A stretch of 64,000 nt of DNA, from positions 3,116,001 to 3,180,000 of the forward strand of contig NZ_CP121659.1 of the NCBI RefSeq assembly GCF_029714365.1, written 5' to 3'. The translations under genes were made by a program, and so were the position numbers. Source of the stretch: Sinorhizobium terangae (GTDB lineage Bacteria > Pseudomonadota > Alphaproteobacteria > Rhizobiales > Rhizobiaceae). How positions within the stretch are numbered: the stretch's first letter is position 1; the number at the start of each line of letters is the position of its first letter. The notes below the pieces were generated by a model. The model was not told the DNA's origin. It saw only the letters and a list, made by a program, of their open reading frames with translations, and ran no database searches. Shown here piece after piece: positions 28,681 through 36,100 of this stretch.

Positions 28681-30768
28681 ATGAACGACCTGTCCAAACG
28701 GTATGTCGATGGAGGCAAACCGTTGTCGCACTCCGCACCAGAGCTGAACATACCCGGCACACCCCAGATTCCCATCAACCCCATCAGTCCTGCCGTCGAG
28801 GAACCGGAAGAGTCCGATCGGGACGTCGAAGGCCGATCGCCGCCTCGGGAGCAGCCGGACACCGGAAAGAAGAAGGCGCACGAGAGCGAGAAACGCGAAG
28901 AGATCAACAGCCGGCCTGGTCGACCATTGGCGCCAACGATCAACAATGAACCGGGCCCTTTCAGGGAGGGCGAGCGCCGTCCGACCGCACGCGACGCCGG
29001 TGAGAATACCGCGGCCGGTGAGGGAAAGGATACATTTCACAAGCGCACGGGACCGGTAAATTTCGCCCAGAGCCTCAAAAACTGCCTGGCAGCCGTCCAG
29101 CGCAACATGCTGATCGTCATCGTCTTCACCGTCGCGATCAACGTCCTCGTGCTCGCCATCCCGATCTATCTCTTCCAGATTTCCGACCGGGTGCTCACAA
29201 GCCGGTCGCAAGATACATTGCTGATGCTGACGATCGCCGTCCTCGGCGCGATCGTTCTGCAGGTCGTTCTCGACGCCATTCGCCGCTTCATCCTGATGCG
29301 GACCGCAGTCGAGATCGAGGTCCAGCTCGGCGCCCCGATCCTCAGCGCCGCGGCGCGGGCATCGCTGCACGGCAACGGACGCGACTATCAGGTGCTGAGC
29401 GACCTACAGCAGCTTCGCGCCTTCATCACGTCCGGTACGCTGATCTCTTTCCTCGACGCGCCGCTGACCCCGCTTTTCGTGGTCGTGGTCTATCTGATCC
29501 AGCCGCAGCTCGGGCTGATCGTCATCTCGTGCTGCGTCGTTCTTTTCATCATTGCCTATCTGAACCAGAAGGCGACGACGCGATCGTTCAGCGAAGCCAA
29601 CAGCTATCTCGGCCGCGCGAATTTTCATCTCGATTCGATGTCGCGCAATTCGCAGATCATCAATGCGCTGGCGATGATTCCGGAGGCGGTGAAGATGTGG
29701 GGGCACGAAACGGCCGCCTCGCTCAAGGCGCAGGTCTATGCCCAGGACCGCAACATCATGTTTGCCGGCGCCTCGAAGGCCGTGCGGATGTTCACCCAGG
29801 TGGCGCTCCTCGGCTGGGGCGCGCATCTGGCGATGATGGGCCAGCTGACCGGCGGCATGGTCATCGCCGCCTCCATCATCGCCGGCCGGGCGCTCGCTCC
29901 GGTCGAAGGCGCAATCGAGGGCTGGAACCAGCTCAATCACTCGCGCGCCGCCTATGGCCGAATCAGGCAACTTCTGCTGGGTTCGCCGCTGAATTTCCCC
30001 AGGCTGCGCCTGCCGAACCCGGAGGGACGGCTCGACGTGGAACGCATCCTCTTCGTGCCGCCGCCGCAAAAACGCGTGATCCTGAACGGCATATCCTTCT
30101 CGCTCGGCAAGGGAGAAGCGCTTGCCATCATCGGCAATTCCGGCTCCGGCAAGACGACGCTCGGCAAGATGCTGGTCGGATCGATCCTGCCGACATCCGG
30201 CAGCGTCCGGCTCGACCTCATGGACTTGAGAAACTGGGATCAGCGTCAGTTCGGCGAAAGCATCGGCTACCTGCCGCAGGACGTGCAGCTCTTCCCCGGC
30301 ACGATCAAGGCGAACATCTGCCGCATGCGCGACGATGTCGAGGATGCCATGATCTATGACGCAGCCGTGCTTGCCGACGTGCATGATCTGATCGCCACAT
30401 TCCCGCAAGGCTACGAGACAGTGGTCGCGGCGGACGGCTCTCCCCTCTCCGGTGGACAGAAGCAGCGGATTGCGCTGGCACGGGCCTTCTTCGGCAACCC
30501 CAAGTTCGTCGTCCTCGACGAGCCGAATTCCAACCTCGACAGCAATGGCGAGGCAGCGCTTGCCCGCGCGCTTCTCCATGCGAAGAACCAAGGCATCACC
30601 ACCGTGACGATCACCCAGCGCCCGGCCCTCTTGCAGTGCGTCGACAAGATCATGGTGCTCAACGAAGGCACCGTTGCCATGTTCGGCACACGAGACGAAG
30701 TCCTCGCCGCACTTGGCGCGACGAACCACAACGGGGCACAGCCACGCATTCGCGGAGGTCGCCAATGA
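28681..30768 (+). CDS. Type I secretion ABC transporter (PrtD-like permease/ATPase)
   Basis: The 695-residue protein fuses a membrane domain (about residues 140-420) to an ATPase domain. Walker A is GNSGSGKTT (about 486-494), the signature LSGGQKQR (about 590) and Walker B VVLDEPNSNLD. It lacks a C39 peptidase domain, so cargo is not cleaved at a double-glycine leader. Two oddities stand out. The first 125 residues form a long charged, Pro-rich, probably disordered extension. The H-loop reads TITQRPALL, with Gln (CAG) where the family has ITHRP. It overlaps the HlyD gene by four bases, and the two should form one export complex with an outer-membrane TolC-type protein encoded elsewhere. Confidence 0.92.
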   Translation: MNDLSKRYVDGGKPLSHSAPELNIPGTPQIPINPISPAVEEPEESDRDVEGRSPPREQPDTGKKKAHESEKREEINSRPGRPLAPTINNEPGPFREGERRPTARDAGENTAAGEGKDTFHKRTGPVNFAQSLKNCLAAVQRNMLIVIVFTVAINVLVLAIPIYLFQISDRVLTSRSQDTLLMLTIAVLGAIVLQVVLDAIRRFILMRTAVEIEVQLGAPILSAAARASLHGNGRDYQVLSDLQQLRAFITSGTLISFLDAPLTPLFVVVVYLIQPQLGLIVISCCVVLFIIAYLNQKATTRSFSEANSYLGRANFHLDSMSRNSQIINALAMIPEAVKMWGHETAASLKAQVYAQDRNIMFAGASKAVRMFTQVALLGWGAHLAMMGQLTGGMVIAASIIAGRALAPVEGAIEGWNQLNHSRAAYGRIRQLLLGSPLNFPRLRLPNPEGRLDVERILFVPPPQKRVILNGISFSLGKGEALAIIGNSGSGKTTLGKMLVGSILPTSGSVRLDLMDLRNWDQRQFGESIGYLPQDVQLFPGTIKANICRMRDDVEDAMIYDAAVLADVHDLIATFPQGYETVVAADGSPLSGGQKQRIALARAFFGNPKFVVLDEPNSNLDSNGEAALARALLHAKNQGITTVTITQRPALLQCVDKIMVLNEGTVAMFGTRDEVLAALGATNHNGAQPRIRGGRQ

Positions 30769-32114
30769 CCCAGAGCAGGAAAAGCGCCGATCCGCACAAT
30801 GCCGCGGAGTGGTATTCCGAGGTCCCCCGCTCGATCAGGCTCCACAGTTTCGCTGGCCTTGCCCTGATCGCGGCATCCTTCGGCGGCTTCGGCTACTGGG
30901 CCTTTGCGGCGCCGCTGGCAGCGGCGATCATCGCCCAGGGAAGCTTCGTCGCCAACGGCAACAACAAGATTATCCAGCACCTCGAAGGCGGCATCATCGA
31001 GCAACTGCTGGTCGACGAAGGAGACAAGGTAAGAGCAGGTGACATCCTGGTGAAGCTCGACCAGACACCAGCGCGCGCCAATGCGCGCATGCTCAACCTC
31101 AAACGCCTTCGCCTCGAAGCGGTGGTCGCGCGACTTCGGGCGGAAGCGATGGGCAGTGACACATTCAAGTTACCGGACATCGTCGCCGAGCAAGCGGACG
31201 ATGCAGACGTGCGGGCGATCATCGAAAGCCAGAACGTCATTTTTCAAAGCAAGAAGATCAAGCTGCGCGATCAGCTGAACCTCATCGACCAGAACATTCG
31301 TTCCCTCGAATTTCGCGCCAAGGGCTACGATCTGCAGCGCGCGTCCTTCAACAAGCAGATGGAAATCCTGACGGAAGAGCGCGAATCGAAGAGCAGGCTG
31401 GCCGAAAGCGGCCTGATCAGGCGGCCGGAACTCCTGGCCCTCGACCGGGCGATCGCCGACGCGATGGGCGAGATCGGCCGGCTCGAATCGGAGGTGAGGG
31501 AGAGCCACACGCAGATCGATCGCTACCGCCAGGAAGCTGTCATCGCCATCAACACCAACAAGCAGACCGCGCTGGACGGCCTGGAAGGGGCCGAGGCCGA
31601 CCTCGATGCCGTGCGCCAGCAGGTCCGCGAGGCGGCCGAGGTGCTTGACCGCGCCACCATTCGCTCCCCCGTCGACGGAACGGTCGTGCGCAGCTATTTC
31701 CATACCGCCGGTGGCGTGATCGCGACCGGCAAGCCGATCATGGAGATCCTGCCGGCCAATGTGCCGCTGATCATCGAGGCCCAGGTGCTTCGAACGGCCA
31801 TCGACCAGCTCAAGGTCGGCGAGGATGCAACGATACGCCTTTCCGCGCTGAACCGCCGCACGACGCCCGTTCTGAAAGGCAAGCTTTTCTATGTCTCGGC
31901 CGACTCCATCGAGGAAGTGGCCGGCGGACAGCAACGCGACGTCTACATCGTCCGCGTGGAGGTCCCTGCCAGCGAGATCAACCGCATCCACGGCTTCCAT
32001 CCGGTACCCGGCATGCCCGCCGAAGTCCTGATCACCACATCCGAACGGACGTTCTTCGAATACCTGACGAAGCCGATCACCGACAGCATGTCGCGGGCGT
32101 TCAAGGAGACCTGA
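30765..32114 (+). CDS. HlyD-family periplasmic adaptor of type I secretion
   Basis: The 449-residue protein starts MTQSRKSADPHNAAEW, has one N-terminal transmembrane helix (near residues 25-50), and then a lipoyl-like half motif (NNKIIQHLEGGIIEQLLVDEGDKV). A long alpha-hairpin with coiled-coil character follows, then a second half motif (RATIRSPVDGTVVRSYFHT), and a beta-barrel region ends PVPGMPAEVLITT. This is the PrtE/HlyD architecture that links the ABC exporter to an outer-membrane channel. ATG 30765 has GGAGGT upstream and overlaps the exporter stop (ATGA). No TolC gene is present in the window. Confidence 0.93.
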   Translation: MTQSRKSADPHNAAEWYSEVPRSIRLHSFAGLALIAASFGGFGYWAFAAPLAAAIIAQGSFVANGNNKIIQHLEGGIIEQLLVDEGDKVRAGDILVKLDQTPARANARMLNLKRLRLEAVVARLRAEAMGSDTFKLPDIVAEQADDADVRAIIESQNVIFQSKKIKLRDQLNLIDQNIRSLEFRAKGYDLQRASFNKQMEILTEERESKSRLAESGLIRRPELLALDRAIADAMGEIGRLESEVRESHTQIDRYRQEAVIAINTNKQTALDGLEGAEADLDAVRQQVREAAEVLDRATIRSPVDGTVVRSYFHTAGGVIATGKPIMEILPANVPLIIEAQVLRTAIDQLKVGEDATIRLSALNRRTTPVLKGKLFYVSADSIEEVAGGQQRDVYIVRVEVPASEINRIHGFHPVPGMPAEVLITTSERTFFEYLTKPITDSMSRAFKET

Positions 32115-32125
32115 GGGGAAGCGTC

Positions 32126-32620
32126 ATGGCGGCGGCTCAGGAGGTGCTTTTGCTGGTTGGTCGCCTGAACTACGTTTGGACCAACACCGAAAGCCTTTTG
32201 ATTTACATCATCGCGCACCTGCTGAAGGTCGACAAGGAATCGGCCATCATCGTCTTTCTGACACTGAACACGACACGCGCGCGCATCGACCTGACGGAGC
32301 GCCTGGCGAAGCTGCCGGCGACCCCGCCCGAGACACGCGACCAGGTCCTGTCGATTACCGAGCGGTTGAAACAGCAGTCGAAAATGCGCAACAAGTACAA
32401 CCACTGCATCTACTCCTTCGATGAACAGGGAGAGATATCGAGCACGCAGCTGATGCGCCTGGTCGAAGGCGAGAAGGAGATACGCTACGGCAAGGTCGAG
32501 CAACTCGACGCGCGCGAAATGGCGCGTCTCGAAAACGCGATCCGCGAGATCACCGACATCAGCAAGGCACTCTGGTCGTTCATTCGCTCGCGCCCGAATT
32601 TCGACGAGCGGCTGATCTGA
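32126..32620 (+). CDS. Small helical protein with HEPN-like R-N-x3-H motif
   Basis: The 164-residue protein begins MAAAQEVLLLVGRLNYVW and appears almost all helical. Residues 88-93 read R-N-K-Y-N-H, fitting the R-x4-6-H active-site pattern of HEPN-domain RNases and their inactive relatives, with the usual polar residue after Arg. The preceding helices (TESLLIYIIAHLL, then ARIDLTERLAKL) resemble those of uncharacterised HEPN-like proteins. It starts 11 bases after the HlyD stop and so belongs to the same transcript. I see no antitoxin partner. A regulatory, immunity or chaperone role is as possible as RNA cleavage; assignment is from the motif only. Confidence 0.6.
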   Translation: MAAAQEVLLLVGRLNYVWTNTESLLIYIIAHLLKVDKESAIIVFLTLNTTRARIDLTERLAKLPATPPETRDQVLSITERLKQQSKMRNKYNHCIYSFDEQGEISSTQLMRLVEGEKEIRYGKVEQLDAREMARLENAIREITDISKALWSFIRSRPNFDERLI

Positions 32621-32629
32621 GCCCTGCCG

Positions 32630-33454
32630 TTATCGCGACAGGCGCATGTGGCGATTGACGTCCTTGTAAAGCAGGTAGCGGAAATTGCCCGGGCCGCCGG
32701 CGTAGCAGGCCTGCGGGCAGAAGGCGCGCAGCCACATGAAATCGCCCGCCTCGACCTCGACCCAGTCTTGGTTCAGCCGATAGACGGCCTTGCCTTCGAG
32801 AACATAGAGCCCGTGCTCCATGACATGCGTTTCCGCGAACGGAATGACCGCGCCAGGCTCGAAGGTCACGATCGTCACATGCATGTCGTGGCGCATGTCC
32901 GCCGGATCCACAAACCGCGTCGTCGCCCATTTGCCGTCGGTGCCGGGCATGGGCGCGGGCGTGATGTCGGCCTCGTTGGTGAAGAATGCCTCCGGCGCGT
33001 CGAGCCCGTCGACGGCCTCGTAGGCCTTGCGAATCCAGTGGAACCGCGCGGGCGCGTTCCCATGGTTGCGCAACCGCCAGGCGCTTGCCGGCGGGATGAA
33101 GGCAAAACCGCCCGGACGAAGCACATGCGGCCGACCGTTGAGTTCGACGGTAACCTCGCCTTCCATGACGAAGAGCGCGCCTTCGGCGGCGGAATCGAGT
33201 TCCGGCCTATCGCTGCCGCCACCCGGTCCGACCTCCATGATATATTGCGAGAATGTTTCGGCGAATCCGGAAAGCGGACGCGAGAGGACCCAGAGGCGGG
33301 TGTTTTCCCAGAAGGGCAGGTAGCTCGTGACGATATCCATCATCACGCCCTTCGGAATTACCGCGTAGGCCTCCGTGAAAACCGCGCGCCCGGTGAGGAG
33401 TTCCGTCTGCATGGGTGCGCCGCCCTTCGGTGCGAAGTACGTCCGTTCAACCAC
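32630..33454 (-). CDS. (S)-ureidoglycine aminohydrolase
   Basis: This bicupin of 274 residues should convert (S)-ureidoglycine to (S)-ureidoglycolate and ammonia in purine (allantoate) breakdown. The start VERTYFAPKGGAP, followed by FTEAYAVIPKGVMMDIVTSYLPFWENTRLWVLSRPLSGFAETFSQYI, is distinctive for the family. The second cupin has the metal-site segment PFAETHVMEHGLYVLEGK. GTG 33454 has GGAGGA six bases upstream and starts where homologues begin, so I prefer it over upstream ATG codons. It stands without other allantoin genes in this window and converges with the HEPN-like gene (nine bases between stops). Confidence 0.88.
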   Translation of the reverse strand: MVERTYFAPKGGAPMQTELLTGRAVFTEAYAVIPKGVMMDIVTSYLPFWENTRLWVLSRPLSGFAETFSQYIMEVGPGGGSDRPELDSAAEGALFVMEGEVTVELNGRPHVLRPGGFAFIPPASAWRLRNHGNAPARFHWIRKAYEAVDGLDAPEAFFTNEADITPAPMPGTDGKWATTRFVDPADMRHDMHVTIVTFEPGAVIPFAETHVMEHGLYVLEGKAVYRLNQDWVEVEAGDFMWLRAFCPQACYAGGPGNFRYLLYKDVNRHMRLSR

Positions 33455-33548
33455 TTCCTGTCCTCCAAGACATTCCATTTCAGTGCTACTGCATGTTTCC
33501 TGGAATCCTAGCCGATTCAAGGACAAAAACATGCAGAAATTCAAAGTG

Positions 33549-33592
33549 CTACAGCGTCCTTTGCGCGTCTGATAAGACGCGCGGCGCTGTAG
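33549..33592. repeat. Palindromic intergenic repeat (CTACAGCG family), copy 1
   Basis: An inverted repeat bounded by CTACAGCG and CGCTGTAG contains a nested palindrome of GCGCGTCT and AGACGCGC. It is preceded by ATGCAGAAATTCAAAGTG. Degenerate relatives occur at 57430-57497 and 60261-60302. It lies upstream of the ureidoglycine aminohydrolase gene. Confidence 0.75.
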
Positions 33593-33594
33593 GC

Positions 33595-33865
33595 TTCACC
33601 GTTACATCTTCCATTGGAAAAATGCGATCGTGTCCAGTGTCCTATCCTGAAAGAAGCCGATGATTAGCCCCTCCATTGGTAGAATCACTTTCTTCAGGAC
33701 CTGCGGAATAACGATCTTGCCCATGACCGGCCAAATGGTGCAGCCGCAACGAATAAAGTGCTCACGCGCGGCAGCCGCAAGTGGCTCGTCGCTCAGCCGC
33801 GCTGACCCTGCCCTGCTCGTCGCCATCGAACATGGGCTGGCAAGACGCTGGGCGCCATGGCCGCG
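33595..33865. other. Intergenic region without supported gene
   Basis: About 270 bases after the palindromic repeat have open frames on both strands, but none shows a good ribosome-binding site, rhizobial codon use or a recognised domain. I see no RNA gene. It may contain decayed sequence or the 3' region of the membrane-protein gene that follows on the minus strand. Confidence 0.4.
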
Positions 33866-34369
33866 CTACTTTGCGCGGATACGCCGGATGATTTCGCAAT
33901 GGGAGCAAATGCACGAAGTAAGGACGAGGACGAAAAGCGCAGTCCCAAGCGGCGAATAGGCGAACGGCAGGAAAGACCAGTCGCCGCGCAAAACCTCGGG
34001 CAGCGAGAGGCCCGAAAGGCCGGCCTGCATGTGCACAGCCCGGACGGCAGTAAGCGCGGTCGCGATCAGGGCGATATGCGCATGGACGAAACGCATGCGC
34101 GGATATCGCTCCGGCCGGATCGCCAGAAGGACACCGAAAAGCGCTGCGAGCGCCAGAATTGCGGAAGCACCCCAAAGCCCAATGCCTGCAACGTCAAGAA
34201 GCATGAAGACCGGCTCGCGCATGACCGGAAGTATCGTCATGTAGAGCAACCAGGCGGACTCGCTCGCGGGATGATGGGCGAGCAGAACCATGCTGGCCAG
34301 AAACATGGCCGCCAAGGCATAGGCGCCGCATGCGCCGAGCCGGAGAAATGTTAGAACTAAAGCGCGCAT
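33866..34369 (-). CDS. Small multi-spanning membrane protein of unknown function
   Basis: The 167-residue product has four hydrophobic segments (about residues 8-30, 52-84, 96-115 and 135-152) and should be an inner-membrane protein. It has a CICSHC cluster near its C-terminal end (about residue 155) and several histidines in or beside membrane segments (HAHIAL, AVHMQ), which might bind haem or metal. I do not recognise a family. It lies between the purine gene and the Tad locus, with an AT-rich upstream region on its 5' side shared with the divergent TPR lipoprotein gene. Confidence 0.6.
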   Translation of the reverse strand: MRALVLTFLRLGACGAYALAAMFLASMVLLAHHPASESAWLLYMTILPVMREPVFMLLDVAGIGLWGASAILALAALFGVLLAIRPERYPRMRFVHAHIALIATALTAVRAVHMQAGLSGLSLPEVLRGDWSFLPFAYSPLGTALFVLVLTSCICSHCEIIRRIRAK

Positions 34370-34668
34370 GCGTTGGCATCCCCTTTGACTGGAGCGCGGC
34401 CGCTCTCTCTTTGTATATAAGACGACGCTTAACTGGGGCTTACCGATCGTTCATTCGTTAGACCGGCACGGTTGACTTACCGGAAACTCGGCTGGACACG
34501 ATTCATGTCGACGTCGCAGCAATTGTCGAAGACGGCCCGGACATACACCATGTGTCTCTTTAATGCGACTCGTTGTTTCAATTCTTCATTTATTAGCATT
34601 TTTTCAGGAAGATTTTCCGTGAGCGATTGCATACGCAAGGCTACGCTGCCCAAAAATTGGGGGAATGA
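34370..34668. promoter_or_regulatory. Divergent intergenic region before the TPR lipoprotein
   Basis: The 299-base gap is AT-rich in its second half and must carry promoters for the membrane-protein gene (minus) and the TPR lipoprotein gene (plus). Apart from the GGGGGAA ribosome-binding site at its right end, I see no distinct motif. Confidence 0.4.
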
Positions 34669-35196
34669 ATGGCAACTTCTCAGATCAGATCGCAGATCAG
34701 ATGCCTTACCTTTTTGCTCGTGGGCGGGGTTGCGCTGGCAGGCTGCCAATCGGCCGCTGTCGACGATTTGGCCGCCTTCGGCGATAGCGCCAAAACTCTC
34801 GAGGATGATTCGGCCGTCGCCTTCTACAAGAACGACGAGTTGGTAACCAAAGGAAAACTGCAGTTCCAGGAGAAGAACTACGGCAAGTCTTACGCCATCT
34901 ACAAGCGGGCGGTTGCCGTCTTTCCCGAGGACCCGTCCGCGTGGCTGGGCTTTGCGGCCTCCGCCGACATGATCGGCCGCTTCGACACATCCGACCGCGC
35001 CTACCAGCAACTCTCCGGCATGATCGGCAACACGGCAGTCTACTACAACAATATCGGTTACTCGCATCTTCTGCGCGGCGACTTGCCCAAGGCTCGACGT
35101 TATTTCCTGAAGGCCTACGAACTCGACCCGACAAATGAGACCACGGCTAGAAACCTGGAACTCATGAAGAACAGCGTGAAGTTAGCGCAGCGATAA
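34669..35196 (+). CDS. TPR lipoprotein, TadD-like
   Basis: The 175-residue protein has a lipoprotein signal peptide with lipobox LAGC (Cys near residue 25), followed by about three tetratricopeptide repeats (YGKSYAIYKRAVAVFPEDPSAWLGFA; FDTSDRAYQQL; ARRYFLKAYELDPTNETTARNLEL). TadD is the TPR lipoprotein that helps secretin assembly in Tad pili, and this gene lies at the edge of the Tad locus on the opposite strand. ATG 34669 has GGGGGAA upstream. Its TAA stop overlaps the first base of a RIME-like repeat. Confidence 0.82.
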   Translation: MATSQIRSQIRCLTFLLVGGVALAGCQSAAVDDLAAFGDSAKTLEDDSAVAFYKNDELVTKGKLQFQEKNYGKSYAIYKRAVAVFPEDPSAWLGFAASADMIGRFDTSDRAYQQLSGMIGNTAVYYNNIGYSHLLRGDLPKARRYFLKAYELDPTNETTARNLELMKNSVKLAQR

Positions 35197-35299
35197 TGCA
35201 TGTCGCCCAAAAGTGTGCAGCGGTTTTGGGACAACGACATGCATAAGATCAATGACCCGAAGCGCGTCGCATGAGTCCGATTGAACGCGACACGCTTTA
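35196..35299. repeat. RIME-like double palindrome, copy 2
   Basis: This copy matches the element at 7929-8032: a first palindrome bounded by ATGCATGTCG (35196-35205) and CGACATGCAT (35235-35244), then a second of AAGCGCGTCG type ending at about 35299. It begins at the last base of the TPR lipoprotein stop codon and fills the gap to the convergent membrane-protein gene. Confidence 0.85.
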
Positions 35300-35443
35300 G
35301 GTCGCGCACAGAGAAGAGATCTAACAGACGGCCGAAGCGTCCGTACCGATGGCTTGACTGGCGAAGCGTCGCTCCACCTGATCCATCTTTGAAGATGTCG
35401 ACGCGACCTTCGCAGAAGCTACCTCCTCGCGAAAATCCGAGGA

Positions 35444-36025
35444 TTACCGTACCTTCCGCAGAATGAGTTTGCCCTCAGGCGAGACTGAGCGTTCGTAGTG
35501 CGGCAAGTCCGCGACGGATACGCCTTCAGCATCGGCCATGGCGAGGCTGTCATCCGTCGTCTGCAGTCCGACGGAGACGGTGGTACCCGACGGCTCCAGC
35601 CGTTGCGTCACGCCCTTTCCGGGCGCGCTCATGATCAGGCTTCCACCGGAGGCAACCAGACCGGAACGCATGCCGACATCGAAATCCGCGACCTGTTTGC
35701 GCAGGCTTTCCAAACGCTGTCGGACGATTGCCATGTCCTCGGCCTTGGCGCTTCTGGCGATGTACCGGCCCTGCTTGTCGACCAGCTCTTTCAGGCCGTC
35801 GATGGAGCGCTTGAGCGCGGCAAGCGTCTCGCGGCTCTCCCGCACGTCGGCCGCATTCTTCGCCGTGTAAAGCAGAATGCCGGCATTCAGCGGCAGCAAC
35901 AACAAAGCTATGGCGATCAGGGAAGCCCCTTTCGAACGGCTCGGTTCTTTGGCCGGCCGCTCGCCGTGTTGCCTCGCGCCGTCAGGTTCGACATCGATAT
36001 CCGGAATACTCGTCATCCGCATCAC
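35444..36025 (-). CDS. Single-pass membrane protein with coiled coil, Tad locus
   Basis: The 193-residue protein has a charged cytoplasmic N-terminus, one transmembrane helix (about residues 34-54, SLIAIALLLLPLNAGILLYTA) and an extracytoplasmic coiled coil (RESRETLAALKRSIDGLKELVDKQ and AIVRQRLESLRKQVADF). No family is recognised. It is the last gene of the minus-strand Tad series, 75 bases after the AAA+ ATPase, and may anchor or regulate the pilus machine. It converges with the TPR lipoprotein gene across a RIME-like repeat. Confidence 0.7.
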   Translation of the reverse strand: MMRMTSIPDIDVEPDGARQHGERPAKEPSRSKGASLIAIALLLLPLNAGILLYTAKNAADVRESRETLAALKRSIDGLKELVDKQGRYIARSAKAEDMAIVRQRLESLRKQVADFDVGMRSGLVASGGSLIMSAPGKGVTQRLEPSGTTVSVGLQTTDDSLAMADAEGVSVADLPHYERSVSPEGKLILRKVR

Positions 36026-36100
36026 TCCGCCGCAAGCAGGGTCAGGTCCCTGAAGTCCACCGCATCAGTATTTCAGGCATTCCTTAACAAGGTGCGCAAG

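Noticed and set aside
27076..29370. A 764-codon open frame antisense to the repeat-protein and exporter genes
   Set aside because: It is the mirror frame of well-supported coding sequence; high GC at third codon positions keeps antisense frames open. It has no recognisable domain or ribosome-binding site.
33602..33826. 74-codon minus-strand frame next to the palindromic repeat
   Set aside because: Unusual composition, no ribosome-binding site and no recognised family; left as intergenic.
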